Part shown: in pieces, positions 20,266 to 31,643 of the stretch
Layout: every line of letters begins with the position of its first letter
Position numbering within the stretch: position 1 is the stretch's first letter
Source of the DNA: Closterium sp. NIES-65
Lineage: Eukaryota > Streptophyta > Zygnematophyceae > Desmidiales > Closteriaceae
Reading direction: 5' to 3'
DNA length: 64,000 nt
Assembly: GCA_948144175.1 (NCBI GenBank)
Contig: CANXME010002580.1
Location: 1-64,000, forward strand
The notes under the pieces: model-generated
Database searches by the model: none
Seen by the model: the letters and a program-made list of their open reading frames with translations, nothing else
What the model was told of the DNA's origin: nothing
Translations under genes and position numbers: made by a program

Positions 20266-22290
20266 GTTCTCTCTTCCTGTTCTTGCTGACCCATAGTCTG
20301 ACTCTCTTCGTGCTGCCAGTCGTACTGTCACGCGTCTCCTGGCTAGTGTTGTCACTGACCCTTCCTTTGAGTCCACTGCTGCGTTTGCCCTAGTTGCTGA
20401 GCTTGTCGACTTTCCTGCTCGCTGTGGTCTCGACTACTCTGCTAGTCTTGTTGCTGAGTCTGAGTTTGTCTGTCCTCCGTCCGTCGGGGGTGAGTGTGCT
20501 CTAGGCACAGACGTCCTTGAAGACAGGCACAAGGAGTTCCAGTGTTTTGCTGCTGCTTTGCCTCATCTCGTGTCCACGCTGATTGCACCTAAGGGAGACC
20601 CGGATGCACCAGACATCCCGACTCATCGATCGTACGCTGAGGCGATCAAGGGTCCCTAGTCCTCACAGTGGCTGTTAGCCTTGGACGCAGAGATGGCTTC
20701 CTGGAAGTCCACAGGCACCTACGTCAACGAGGTTCCCCCACTTGGGGCGAACATCGTCAGTGGCATGTGGATTTTCAGGGTGAAGCGGCCGACGGGTTCT
20801 CCGCCTGTCTTCAAGGCGCGCTACGTGGCTGGAGGCTTTAGTCTGCGGCTGGGAGTTGACTACTTTCAGACCTTCTCTCCCACCCCGAAGATGACCACTC
20901 TTCGGGTGCTGTTGCACATAGCCGCTCAACGCGACTACGAGCTTCACTCTCTTGACTTCAGCACAGCTTTCTCGCAGGGCAGCCTGCACGAGGAGATCTG
21001 TCTGCGCCGCCCATCAGGCTTCACTGGGTCGTTTCCTCCTGGTACCCAGTGGAGCCTCCGGCGGCCGTCTACAGTCTCCGCCAGGCGCCCCGTGAGTGGC
21101 ACGACACACTGAGGACTACACTTGCGGCTCTTTGGTTTGCTCCTTCTATAGCCGACCTGTCGCTGTTTCTGCGCACCGACACCTCTTTGCCGCCATTCTA
21201 CATCCTCGTGTACGTCGACGACTTGGTCTTTGCCACTGGTGATACAGCTGGACTGACCCACGTGAAGTCAAAGCTGCAGAAGAGACACAGATGCACAGAA
21301 CTGGGTGAACTGCGCAGCTACCTTGGCTTGCAGATCACCCGGGACAGAGCACAGCGCACCATTACCCTGACTTAGTTACACATGGTGCAGTAGGTCCTTC
21401 AGCGCTTCGGCTTCACGTACTCCTCGCCTCAGGCCACTCCTCTGTCTACTCGCCACTCGCTCTTAGCTCTGCCTTCGGATGAGTCCGTAGAGTCGAGTGG
21501 CCCGTACCCAGAGCTTGTTGGCTGCCTCATGTACCTGATGACCTGCACACGACCTGACCTTGCATACCCTCTTAACATCTTAGCATGCTATGTTGCTCCT
21601 AGGAGACACCCACCAGAGCACATGGCTGCAGCGAAGAGGGTGTTGCGCTACTTGTGCAGTACGTCGGGCATGGGGCTAGTGCTTGGAGGGCGACGTCGAG
21701 TGGTCCTCACACGTCACGCAGACGCTTCTTGGGCTGATGACCAGGCTACGCAGCGCTCGTCACAGGGTTAAACCTTCAGCCTTGGCTTTGGCTCTATTTC
21801 GTGGCTGTCTACAACCTCGTCTTCTGTTCTCAGCTCCAGCTGTGAGGCTGAGATCTACACGGGGGTCATGGCTGCACAAGAGCTACGCTGGCTCACCTAC
21901 CTGCTGACTGACCTAGGAGAGCCACCTCGTTCTCCTCCAGTTCTATACATAGACAACAAGGCCATGCTGGCTTGTGTCGGGAGCACAGACTGGAGCATAG
22001 AACGAAGCACATTGCTCTTCGCTTCTTCCTTGCTCGTGAGCTGCAGCAGCGTGGTCAGCTGCGCCTTGCTTACGTGGCCTCTGAGGCCAAAACTGCTGAT
22101 ATCTTTACCAAGGCACTTCTGCCTTGTGATCATCAGCGCTTTTGTACGATGCTTGGTTATGTGCCTACTTGGCCTCACTTGCTCACTTCTTGACCTTGCT
22201 TGTATTGTGATCTTTCTATACCTGCACTTGCTTGTTTACCTTTATATATGATCTTGCATGTGAACTGGCCTTGTGGCCTTGCTTTTGCAC
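20266..22290 (+). pseudogene. Truncated CopA pol: RT and RNase H, no LTRs
   Basis: It begins abruptly inside the linker (SSLPVLADP equivalent) and runs through DAEMASWKSTGTYV, MWIFRVKRPTGSPPVFK, LHSLDFSTAFSQGSLHEE, ILVYVDDLVFA (near 21205-21235), LGELRSYLGLQITRDRAQR, MTCTRPDLAYPLN, DASWADDQATQRSS and EAKTADIFTKAL, stopping at 22191-22193. Stops occur near 20657, 21374 and 21769, and frameshifts near 21060, 21690 and 21980. The CopA 3' untranslated block begins but breaks at about 22287, before the PPT. It is an orphan internal fragment with neither primer site nor LTR, so it probably arose by deletion or recombination. Confidence 0.85.
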
Positions 22291-23173
22291 AGAAAGTCAA
22301 GGAAAGGGGACACAATGAAAGAGAAGAAAATAAGCACGAAGAAGACTACGAGCATTCAAAAATGAAATATTACCGCCAGCATCTGGAGTCCTAGCAGCAC
22401 GGTCCGACTACAGGGTTGCCGCTCGAACCATCGTGAGCAAATGCACCCTCTTTTCAGCTTCATCGGCGTAATCATCAGCAGCAACATGTTTTTTGGGGTG
22501 GTTGGTATTACTGGGCTCCATTTGACAGCATCGTTACGAGCCGTATTGGTACCTCTATCCTCTTGTGGTCCTGCATATCTACGTTCTATGGGGATAGAGT
22601 TGGGATCTAACTCGTAGCTTGCATACCTTCGGTTAGGTCTGCACTGGCGCTTGCGGTTGAAAAAATCTTCAATTTCAGAGGCACACCATACGCCATAGCC
22701 AGGCTAGCTCAGAATGAGCTTCGAGCATCATTTAACATGAAGTTGGGGAAGAACACGATGTGGCGGATGCAACAACAACACGAGATGGGGGGGGCATCAT
22801 CAACAATATGTGGGGGATGCCTGGACAGGAACTAGTTGTGAAGGTTGTGTTATGCCCAAAGAAAACTGAAGTGCACAACAGAACGCTGTCAAACGCTGGA
22901 ATCATATATGAATTGTAACATTAAATTAATGTTAGCTTGGTTTTGGGCCACCAGGGTGAGCCCGCTTTGAAATTGTGAAATCTTTCAAGTGGTGCCATCA
23001 AGGTACAACACGGCGTGTAAGCTGTACAATTTGACATGCTTGTGAGAGTACGATGGCTTATGCTGCCTTTGCTAGCTTGCCTGAACTTCATTATGCTATT
23101 TTTAGCTTCAATCTTTTTTATCATGTAGGGTTATGCTTGATTTCCTAGGTTAGGTGCATTCCTATGTGTTATT
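22291..23173 (+). other. Unassigned AT-richer stretch
   Basis: I find no conserved protein motif, tandem repeat or LTR end here. Short frames on both strands give no recognisable family. It may be a decayed older transposon. Confidence 0.4.
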
Positions 23174-23411
23174 ATAGTTATAGCACCGAACCAAGTTACG
23201 TGTACCGAACTCAAGCCTTTTCGGTTGCCACCGAATTGCTTTCTACCGAGTTTGGGAAGGTTCTGTTTGGGACACTTCGCGACCCTCATAGCATTCGCGT
23301 AATACATGGGTTACCTGACTTGCGTCGAGAATATATATAGCCTTGTGTTGTACCAAGGTGAATCAATCATTCGAGACCCATTTTTCTGAGCTCATTTCTT
23401 GATCCTCACAC
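23174..23411 (+). repeat. Gyp2 LTR with TATA box and primer site
   Basis: Candidate 238-bp LTR from TGTGTTATTATAG to GATCCTCACA. A TATA box (ATATATATAG, 23331-23340) precedes a short transcribed part. CTTGGTAATCAACGCC follows at 23412, a site of the same type as that at 10768. The left end is chosen for its TG and is less certain than the right. Confidence 0.55.
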
Positions 23412-23852
23412 TTGGTAATCAACGCCTGCTTACACGCGAAGTTTTTTTACTACTAAAACCTAGCATTTAAAATCGTGGGGACGACGATGGAAAGCGTTGA
23501 TTTTGGCTATATAAACCAATTCCGCGCTATTTTTAAACGTCCCCCCTCGAACCAGTTCTCGAACACTCCTTAGGTTCATGGACAAAATAGTTAGAATTTT
23601 GTCCGTCAGATCGATTCGAATCTCAATGGCCCTGAGAATTTCGCCCAAGAAAATTGGAATTAGGAGCGTCGGATCGATTTTCTTCTCAACTGCCGAGATC
23701 GGACAGGAATTTCGACTAAGGAAGAGTTACACGACGTACAGATTTACCGCTCGTTGTTTCTACAGTCGATTTGATTTGTTGTAAGTTGACCAGTGCCTGT
23801 AATTTAATTATTTTCGTCAAAAATCTTCTTGTAAATTGCCAAATAGAGGAAA
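23412..23852 (+). other. Gyp2 leader
   Basis: Non-coding stretch between primer site and the presumed Gag start. Repeated GATCGATTCGAAT-like phrases near 23605 and 23670 are the only internal pattern seen. Confidence 0.4.
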
Positions 23853-23966
23853 ATGGTGAAAATTCCGTACAAAAAGTTACACACCCACATGGACCAGATG
23901 CGAGCGGCACTCTTGCAAATAGAGGAGCTTCTTGCGAACCAGTGGGCAGCCGCCGCGACAGCAACG
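23853..23966 (+). pseudogene. Gyp2 Gag N-terminus, split by E2
   Basis: From ATG at 23853 the frame reads MVKIPYKKLHTHMDQMRAA, then LLQIEELLANQWAAAATAT, a helical, Ala-rich start typical of gypsy Gag proteins. E2 enters at 23966, within the Ala-rich stretch. After E2 and its caacg duplication, 31526-31645 continues the same frame (NAAATAAAATAVATSTLHP) to a stop near 31645. No CA domain or zinc knuckle survives, so assignment to gypsy rests on the neighbouring LTR and primer site and on this start. Confidence 0.5.
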
Positions 23967-24054
23967 TGTGAAAATAGAAACGTGAATGAGTTGTACCCCC
24001 TATGGGATACCCCACTATAGCCTACACAAACAAGTAAGCTACAATGTTCGGACA
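23967..24054 (-). repeat. E2 3' LTR with internal deletion
   Basis: Only 88 bp, against 132 bp for the 5' LTR. A block of about 43 bp is missing between two copies of GTTG. Ends are TGTCCGAACAT and TTTTCACA in element orientation. Confidence 0.9.
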
Positions 24055-24271
24055 CACCCCCATAGGCAAAGTGGGGGAGAACAAGGGGTCACAAGACCAG
24101 TCAAGCAAAGCAAAGCAAAGCAAAGCTCAGGGTGGATCACAAAGTCACCACACATTCCGAGCACAAGGTCAAGGGCCACAAGGCCAGTTCGCATGCAAGA
24201 TCATATATAGAGATATACAAGAATCAAGCAAGCAAGAGCAAGAGTATATATGGGTCAAGGTACAAGCAAGG

Positions 24272-26460
24272 TCAAGAAGTGAGCAAGTGAGACAAGACAG
24301 GCACAAGACCCAGCTGCGTGCAGCAACGCTGATGATCACAAGGCGCAAGTGCCTTGGTGAAGACATCAGCAGTGTTGGCCTCAGAGGCCACGTACGCAAG
24401 TCGCAACTGTCCACGCTGCTGCAGCTCACGAGCAAGAAATTAGCGGAGAGCAATGTGCTTTGTCCTGTGCTCTAGTCGCTGCTCTCGACACAAGGCCAGC
24501 ATGGCCTTGTTGTCTACGTACAGGACTGGAGGAGAACGAGGCGGCTCTCCAAGGTCGGTCAGCAGGTAGGTGAGCCAGCGAAGCTCCTGAGCAGCCATAG
24601 CCCCGGCGTAGATCTCAGCCTCACAACTGGAGCCGAGAACAGAAGACGAGCGAGTAGCCCGCCACGAGACAGAGCCGGAACCAAGGCTGAAGGTGTAACC
24701 CTGTGACGACCGCTGTGTAGCCTGGTCGTCAGCCCAAGAAGCGTCCGCGTGCCCAGTGAGGACCACTGGACTGCGCCCTCCAAGCACTAGCCCCATGCCC
24801 GACGTACTGCACAAGTAGCGCGACACCCTCTTCGCTGCAGCCATGTGCTCTGGTCTGTGTCTCCCAGGAGCAACATAGCGTGCGAGAATACTGAGAGGGT
24901 ATGCAAGGTCAGGTCGTGTGCAGGTCATCAGGTACATGAGGCAGCCAACAAGCTCTGCATACGGGCCACTCGACTCTACGGACTCATCCGAAGGCAGAGC
25001 TGAGAGCGAGTGACGAGTAGGCAGAGGAGTGGCCTGAGGCGAGGAGTACGTGAAGCCGAAGCGCTGAAGGACCTGCTGCACCATGTGTGACTGAGTCAGG
25101 GTAATGGTGCGGCGTGCTCTGTCCCGAGTGATCTGCAAGCCAAGGTAGCTGCGCAGTTCACCCAGGTCAGTGCACGTGTGTCTCTTCTGCAGCTCGGACT
25201 TCACGTAAGCGAGTCCAGCAGTGTCCGCTGTGGCAAAGACCAAGTCGTCGACGTACACGAGGATGTAGAATGGCGGCAGAGAGGTGTCGGTGCGCAGAAT
25301 CAGCGACGGGTCGGCAGTAGAAGGAGCACACCCAAGTGCCGCAAGCGTAGTCCTCAGTGTGTCGTGCCACTCACGTGGCGCCTGGCGGAGACCGTAGACT
25401 GGACGCCGGAGACTCCACTGGGTACCAGGAGGGAAAGACCCAGTGAAGCCAGGTGGGCGACGCAGCCAGATCTCCTCGTGCAGGCTGCCCTGCAAGAAAG
25501 CTATGCTGAAGTCGAGATAGTGCAGCTTGTAGTCACGGTAAGCAGCAACGTGCAGCAGTACCCGAAGAGTGGTGATCTTCAGGGTGGGGGAGAAGGTCTG
25601 AAAGTAGTCAACCCCCTGCCGCTGACTAAGGCCACGAGCCACGTAACGCGCCTTGAAGACAGACGGAGAACCGGGCGGCCGCTTCACCCTGAAAATCCAC
25701 ATGCCACTGACGATGTTCGCCCCAGGAGGGGGAACAGCGTCGACGTAGGTGCCTGTGGACTTCCAAGAAGCCATCTCTGCATCCATAGCTGCCTGCCACT
25801 GAGAGGAGTAGGGACCCTCTATCGCCTCCGCGTAAGAGCGCGGAGTCGGGATGTCTAGTGCATCCGGATCTCCCTCAGGGGCTAGCAGTACAGACACGAG
25901 ATGAGGTGAAGCGGCGGCCAGACACTGGAACTCCTCCTGCCTGTCCTCAAGGACGTCCGTGCCAAGGGCACACTCACCCCCGACGGACGGAGGACAGGCA
26001 GACTCAGACTCAGCAACAAGACTAGCAGCGTAGTCTAGGCGACAGCGTGCAGCAAAGTCGACGAGCTCAGTGACAAGGGCAGACGCAGCAGAAGACTCGA
26101 AAGAAGGGTCAGTGACAGCTGTAGCAAGGAGACGCGTGACAGTAGGACTGGCAGCACGAAGAGAGTCCGACTCCGGGTCGGCAAGAGCAGGAAGAGAGGA
26201 AGTAGGAGGAGAAGGCAAAGGGGCACGCAGAGGAGCAGTGGACGGACGCAGAGGCATCCGGTGCGTGCCAGGGACAGGAGGAGGACGCTGACGCGAACCG
26301 CGACCACTAGCGCGCGCAGTACGAACAGGCGACGCAGGACGAGACGCAGGCTCACGACGCTCAGTAAGACCTCCAGTCGGACCAGCGTAGGGAGAAGGAG
26401 CAGGCAAAGGGGAGGCAGGCTGTAGCTTTGACTGTGACGAGACAGGCTGTGGACCCTCTA
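24272..26460 (-). pseudogene. E2 reverse transcriptase and RNase H
   Basis: A long open frame covers the linker end (PAPSPYAGPTGG near 26390), pre-RT DIPTPRSYAEAIEGPYSS, RT with FKARYVARGLSQRQGVDY, SIAFLQGSLHEEIWL, SLRRPVYGLRQAPREWHD and ILVYVDDLVFA (about 25230-25265), then RNase H with GHADASWADD, SCEAEIYAGAMAAQELRW, YVDNKAMLAL and EHRTKHIALR. A TAA at 24440-24442 replaces the Tyr of RYFLARELQQRG. Beyond it the frame continues with ASEANTADVFTKAL to the natural stop at 24272-24274. The YVDD and all visible RNase H acids are intact, so the single stop is the main defect of this half. Confidence 0.92.
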
Positions 26461-27803
26461 AGGGAGGAGGAGGAGGACCAGGAGAAGGTGTAAGACCAAG
26501 AACCTGCTGCAGGAGCGGAACGAAGTACGGCCGGGGCCGCGCGGCGACGCCAGAAACAGCAGGGACAGCACCAGTACCCTAAGCAGGAGCACCCGCTCCA
26601 GCAGCACCTCCAGTAGCTCCCGAACCTCCAGCAGCACCAGCAGGAGCACCGCCAGTCGGACCTCCAGCGGCAGTCTCAGCGTCAACACCCTCAGCAGCAC
26701 CATCTCCAGGAGAACCCTCAGACCCAGCAGCTCCAGCACCCACAGTACGAGCACCGCCGGGACGCTCGGCAGTAGTACCCTCTGCAGCCGAAGAACCTCC
26801 AGTACCAGCAGCACGCCTCCAGCGTCTGGCAAACCACTCACGTAGCTCCTGAGGGGAGAGTGGCTCTCGGCGAGACGAAGCACCTCCAGGCGGAGCACCC
26901 CCAGTCTCAGCACCCCCAGGCTCAGCACCCCCAGGCTCAGTACCCCCACGCACAGTACCCACAGGCCTAGCACCTCCAGGCACAGCACCCCCAGGCTCAG
27001 CACCCCTAGGCTCAGCACCCCCAGGCTCAGCACCCCCAGGCTCAGCACCTCCAGACTCCGCACCCCCAGGCTCAGCTCCCACAGGCGTAGCACCTTCAGT
27101 CTCAGCACCCCCAGGCTCAGCTCCTGCAGCCGCACCAGAGTCACCAGTGACCTCGACAGGCTCGACCGCGTCTACCTGGGACACACCTGAAGGGGCAGGA
27201 CCCTGAGGGGGAAGGTACCAAGAAGAGCGGGGGGGGGGGGGGGGGAGGGACGGAGTGCGGTAGGGGAAGAGGCGGTAGTAGGGTACCGACTCGTCGAACG
27301 TGACGTCCTGGGAGGACAGAACACGTCGAGAGGTGGGGTGGTAGAACTGCCACCCGGGGGCGTCGGGGGGGAACCCCAGGAAGATGCAGGGAGCAGCGCG
27401 AGGGGACAGCTTGTCCGCAGACAAGTCGCGGACAAACGCCCGAGATCCCCAGACCCGGAACGCCGACGCATCGCCAACCTTCCCCGTCCACAGCAGCGCT
27501 GGGGAGGTCTCCGGCCTAGAGACCCTGGGGTGGAGGTTGATCTGATGCGCTGCGTACCTGACCGCAAACGGCCACAGAAAATGGGGGGCAGCTGCATGCA
27601 TCATGGACGTACAAGCGACGTCCATGACCATGCCAATGCGGCGCTCTGCAATCCCATTCTGCTGCGGGGAGTCCGGAAGCGTGAAAGGTCTGGCGGATGC
27701 CACGCGCACGACAGTAGGCACGCAGAAGGCCAGAGGAGAACTCTCCGCCTCTGTCCGAGTGCACACGCAACACAGGAAAGTCCGAGCCAAAGCTCTGCCT
27801 GAG
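26461..27803 (-). pseudogene. E2 integrase C-half and linker
   Basis: It carries LHSDRGGEFSSGLL near 27740-27765; a frameshift near 27690 follows, then NGIAERRIGMVMDVA, FLWPFAVRYAAHQINL, FRVWGSRAFVRDLSADKL and CIFLGFPPDAPGW. The linker holds GGAEPGGAE-type repeats (26880-27130), SPQELREWFARRWRRAAG near 26850 and a TAG at 26579-26581, after which the same frame runs on into RT. The last two integrase acids lie in different frames. Otherwise this is a normal copia DD35E core. Confidence 0.88.
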
Positions 27804-29186
27804 CTAGAGACGAGCTGCGCGGATCCAGTCGATCAGCACCTCAGTGACATCACCCTTGCTGCGCAAGGGGAAGACTGTGGTGTAACGCGAGTAGTCGTCA
27901 ACCACCAACAGGAAGTAGCGCTCGTGACCGAGTCCACGGACGCGGGCAGGGCCCCACACGTCCATGTGAAGCGTCTGCAACGGAGCCTCTGTCGGAGGAA
28001 ACTGGGAGGAGTGAGGGGCAGCACGCTGGCGCCCCTCGACACAGGGGACACAGGCAGGGCCAGGGCCCTGAGGAAGGGGAGGTAGAGACCGGGGGAGACC
28101 AGACACAAGAAGACGGGAGGCCATGCCTCTGAGCCGAAGCAGAGAGGGGTGGCCAAGACGGTGGTGCCAGAGGAGGGTCTCGTGAGACAGACGGCGACAC
28201 GAACAGGGGGCAGACTCAGGACCAGACCTGGACGCTGCAGCAAACACCTGACCAGACGAAGGGACTCTACCAGACTCAGCACCTGGAGGAGAAGCAGTGG
28301 TCAGTGTGTACAGGCTCGACCCTGGCTGACGTGTAAACGTAGCCAGGTGACGACCCGTGCTAGCCTCCGTGCAGTGCGTCACGCGCTGACTAGCAGGGGT
28401 GAACTGGTGGACTCCCCCATCCTGTAGGTCAGCACCACTCACCAAGTTCGTAGAGAACAAGGGGAGGTAGAGACCAGATAGGGTGCCAGAGGGAGCCGCC
28501 GGACACGGGAGGACCGTGGAGAAGCGAGCCAGGACAAGACCCCCAGAGGGGTCAGCTAGGGAAACCGCAACCGGCCGACTAAGCGGCGTAAGTGTGGTGC
28601 GGTCCTGAAAGAAAGAGCGAGACGCTCCAGAGTCAAGAGTGAAGGTGTGGGAGGCCGAAGCCGACGCAGTACCTGAGAGCGCAGACGCACTAGTACCTGA
28701 GAGAGCAGTCTCACGAGTACCTGAGAGTACAGACGCACTAGCACCTAGAGCAGAAGCCTCACCGGCACCTGGAGCAGCAGTACCATTGCCCGGGTCGGGC
28801 CGGAAACACCGGTAACAGTCACCCTCCTCACTAGTGGTCACAGCATACATGGCAGCAAGGATAGCATCAAAATCAAGATCAAAGATAGCTACACCAGCCC
28901 TAGACAGCTCTCCCCAGCGGGGGATCTCCGCGGCCTCCGGGAACTGCTGACGCCAAGCGTCTGTCAGGCGGCCAAAGCAGCGCTGAGCGGGGTGGGCACC
29001 CCCACACTGCTCTCCAGTGCGGTCGCCAGTGCGGAGAACGTAGGAGCAGGGACCAAAACCCCCACCGCGCTGACGCTGCGTGTACCATTCACGGAGCTGG
29101 TGGGGGGTGAGGACGTCGCGAGAACGTTGCTGCTGCTGCTGTTGCTGCTGTTTGCGCTGACCGCCACCAGTGCCGCTCTGCTGCAA
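27804..29186 (-). pseudogene. E2 Gag C-terminus, protease and integrase N-half (460-residue open frame)
   Basis: Uninterrupted frame. Residues 12-20 are a Gln run; LREWYTQRQRGG is at 31-42; the module C47-x13-C61-x3-H65-x4-C70 follows; then RLTDAWRQQFPEAAEIPR. The protease core TFTLDSGASRSFF lies near residue 180, the pre-integrase HHRLGHPSLL and CVPCVEGRQ near residues 345-395, and the first integrase Asp in HMDVWGPARV near 420, followed by YFLLVVDDYSRYTTVFPL. It ends at a TAG (27804-27806), after which the same frame continues with LRQSFGSDFP. A single continuous gag-protease-integrase frame is the copia norm. Confidence 0.9.
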
Positions 29187-30221
29187 AGCCCCACTCCGAC
29201 CACCTCCACCTCCGCCACCCCCGCCTCCGCCTCCACCGCCCCCGCCCCCACCTCCACCGCCGCCACCTCCGCCACCTCCGCTACCACCGCCACCGCCGCC
29301 GCCACTCCCGCCGCCACCGCTGCCACTAGCACCCCAACCCCCACTACCACCTCCACCGCCACCCCCACTCCCTCCGCCGCCTCCACCCCCACCACCACCG
29401 CCCCCACTGGCCCCACCCGCTCCCTTGCCCCCCTTGCCCTTGCCAGAGCGGCGTCTCCCGCTAGGGGCAGACGCCGCACCGACCGACTCAAGACCAACGA
29501 GGTCGGCCGCAGCGGCAGAGGCAACAGAGGGCAGGAGAGGGGAAGGAGAACACCCCTCAAAGATGGGGGCGCGGGGGTCACCTCGAGAGGCTCCTTACAG
29601 CAACTATGCTCTTCTCTGCTGCAATGAAGGGCCTTCTCGAGGCTGTCGACGGTGAGGGTGGTGGGACAGACCGCAAGGAAGTGGTCCCGGACTACACGAA
29701 GGGAGTCAGGGAGGCGAGTGACTAGGAAGTAGAGAGTGATGTACATGGGGGGGGGGGGTTTCTTGGCGCAGAAGTCAGCAGGAAGTGCAGCGCGGTAGCG
29801 AGTGTCACTAGTGCGGAGGTGCGTGATGAGATCAGCGACAGTGGGAAAGGCGGCAAGGTCAGGGAAGAGGAAGGGGAGCATGAGGCGGCTCAGTGCAGCA
29901 GTGGCAGGGGAGGAGTAGCGTGCAACTACAGCGTCGTACAAGGTCTGAGCACTCTTGTACTGGCTAAAGTGCGCGCGCTCAGCGGTAGGCAGGTTGGCGA
30001 CGCACAGCAAGACGTGCAGCAGCATCGCGCGTGGCGCACTGAGAGCGAACAGTGGCGTCAGCATCAGCAGCAGGGGCAGGGACAGCGCCAGAGGTGAGGT
30101 CAAAGAGAGACAGACTGTCGGCCCTGTCGCACTGTAAAAACAGCTGCAGGTCGTCGAGCCAGACCTCAAAGTCAATGGCTCGACCCTCAGCGTCAAAAGT
30201 GAGGACAGTGGGTGTAGCCAT
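29187..30221 (-). pseudogene. E2 Gag N-terminal domain and glycine tract
   Basis: ATG at 30221 (MATPTVLTFDAEGRAIDFEV). The first frame ends near 29979, after RDAAARLAVRRQ. The next gives LPTAERAHFSQYKSAQ, LYDAVVARYSSPATAALS and YITLYFLVTRLPDSLR; another shift near 29635 precedes the RRRSGKGKGGKG segment. The glycine tract occupies about 29180-29435. Probably two small indels in an otherwise CopA-like Gag. Confidence 0.82.
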
Positions 30222-31376
30222 GACGACGACAGTGGCGCAGTGCAAGTAGTAGGGGAAGGGTACGCAGTGACAGCAGTGCAGTGCTCACCGGGCAGGGCAG
30301 GTCGGGCGGCTCAGGAGGAAGGTCGCCAGACGACACGGCCGCTAGGCTGCTGGGCGGCTCGGCTCCCGGGCGGCTCGGCTGCTGCTGGGCGGCTTGGCTG
30401 CTGTAGGGCGGCTCGGCTGCTGCTGGGCGGCTCGGCTGCTGCTTGGCGGCTCGGCTGCTCCTGGGCGGCTTCGGCTGCTGCTAGGGCGGCTCGGCTGCTG
30501 CTGGGCGGCTCGGCTCTGCTGGGCGGCTCGGCTGCTGCTGGGCGGCTCGGCTGCTGCTGGGCGGCTCGGCGGCTCGTCTGCTGCTGGGCGGCTCGGTTGC
30601 CGCTGGGCCGCGTAGGTAGGGCGGCCGGGCCGCGAAGGTAGGGCGGCGGGTGGGCCGCAGGTAGGGCGGCGGGTGGGCCGCAGGTAAGGCGGCGGGTGGG
30701 CCGCAGGTAGGGCGGCGGGACGGCCGCAGGTAGGGCGGCGGACGGCCGCAGGTAGGGCGGCGGGTAGGCCGCAGGTAGGGCGGCGGGACGGCCGCAGGTA
30801 GGGCGGCGGGGACGGCCGCAGGTAGGGGCGGGCGGGTAGGCCGCAGGTAGGGGCGGCGGGACGGCCGCAGGTAGGGCGGCGGACGGCCGCAGGTAGGGCG
30901 GCGGGTAGGCCGCAGGTAGGGCGGCGGGATGGCCGCAGGTAGGGGCGGGCGGGGACGGCCGCAGGTAGGGCGGCGGGTACGGTCGCAGGTAGGGCGACGG
31001 GACGGCCGCAGGTAGGGCGGCGAGTGGGCCGCAGGTAGGGCGGCGGGACGGCCGGAGGCAGGGCGGCGGACGGCCGCAGGCAGGGCGGCGGGACGGCCGC
31101 AGGTAGGGAAGCGGCGGGGCCGCGTCGAGGAGGCAGCGGGGCCGCGTTGAGGAGGCGGCGGGGCCGCGTCGAGAAGGCGGCGGGGCCTGCGTCGAGGAGG
31201 CGGCGGGGCCGCGTCGAGGAGGCGGCGGGGCCGCGTCGAGGAGGCGGCGGGGCCGCGTCGAGGAGGCGGCGGGGCCGCGAGGGGAAGGGCGACACGGAGG
31301 GTCGCGAGAAAAAATAAACGCGCGCCTCGGGGCGCGCTTCGGTGGGCCCTAGAGAACAGTCCCTAGGATGGGACCT
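30222..31376 (-). repeat. E2 leader: GC-rich tandem repeats
   Basis: Three blocks: ggctgctgctgggcggctcg-like repeats (30330-30610), a 23-bp unit around ggacggccgcaggtagggcg (30620-31100), and a 22-bp unit around ggcggggccgcgtcgaggag (31110-31280). These differ from the E1 and E6 leaders. The end beside the primer site has TCCC and GGGA pairing and GGGCCC. Confidence 0.85.
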
Positions 31377-31388
31377 GCTCTGATTCCA
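31377..31388 (-). other. E2 primer binding site
   Basis: TGGAATCAGAGC abuts the 5' LTR, the same as in E1. Confidence 0.87.
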
Positions 31389-31520
31389 TGTGAAAATAGA
31401 AACGTGAATGAGTTGACTACGAACGAGGTGAGTACAAATAGGAAACCCTAATTGGGTTGTACCCCCTATGGGATACCCCACTATAGCCTACACAAACAAG
31501 TAAGCTACAATGTTCTGACA
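31389..31520 (-). repeat. E2 5' LTR
   Basis: 132 bp, TGTCAGAACATTGTAGC to TTTTCACA in element orientation. Confidence 0.95.
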
Positions 31521-31643
31521 CAACGAATGCAGCAGCAACGGCAGCAGCAGCAACAGCAGTGGCGACATCGACACTTCACCCAGCAGCAGCCATAGTGAAT
31601 TTGGAGGTGGCACATCCGAGGCTTGTTTACAGAATCACTTTTC

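Larger units (their letters stand above)
23967..31520 (-). mobile_element. E2: CopA Ty1/copia retrotransposon with perfect target duplication
   Basis: 3' LTR 23967-24054 and 5' LTR 31389-31520 are flanked by caacg (23962-23966 and 31521-31525). Length is 7.55 kb. The best preserved CopA pol in the window: from about 29190 to 24272 only one frameshift and three stop codons separate it from a continuous polyprotein. Confidence 0.95.
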
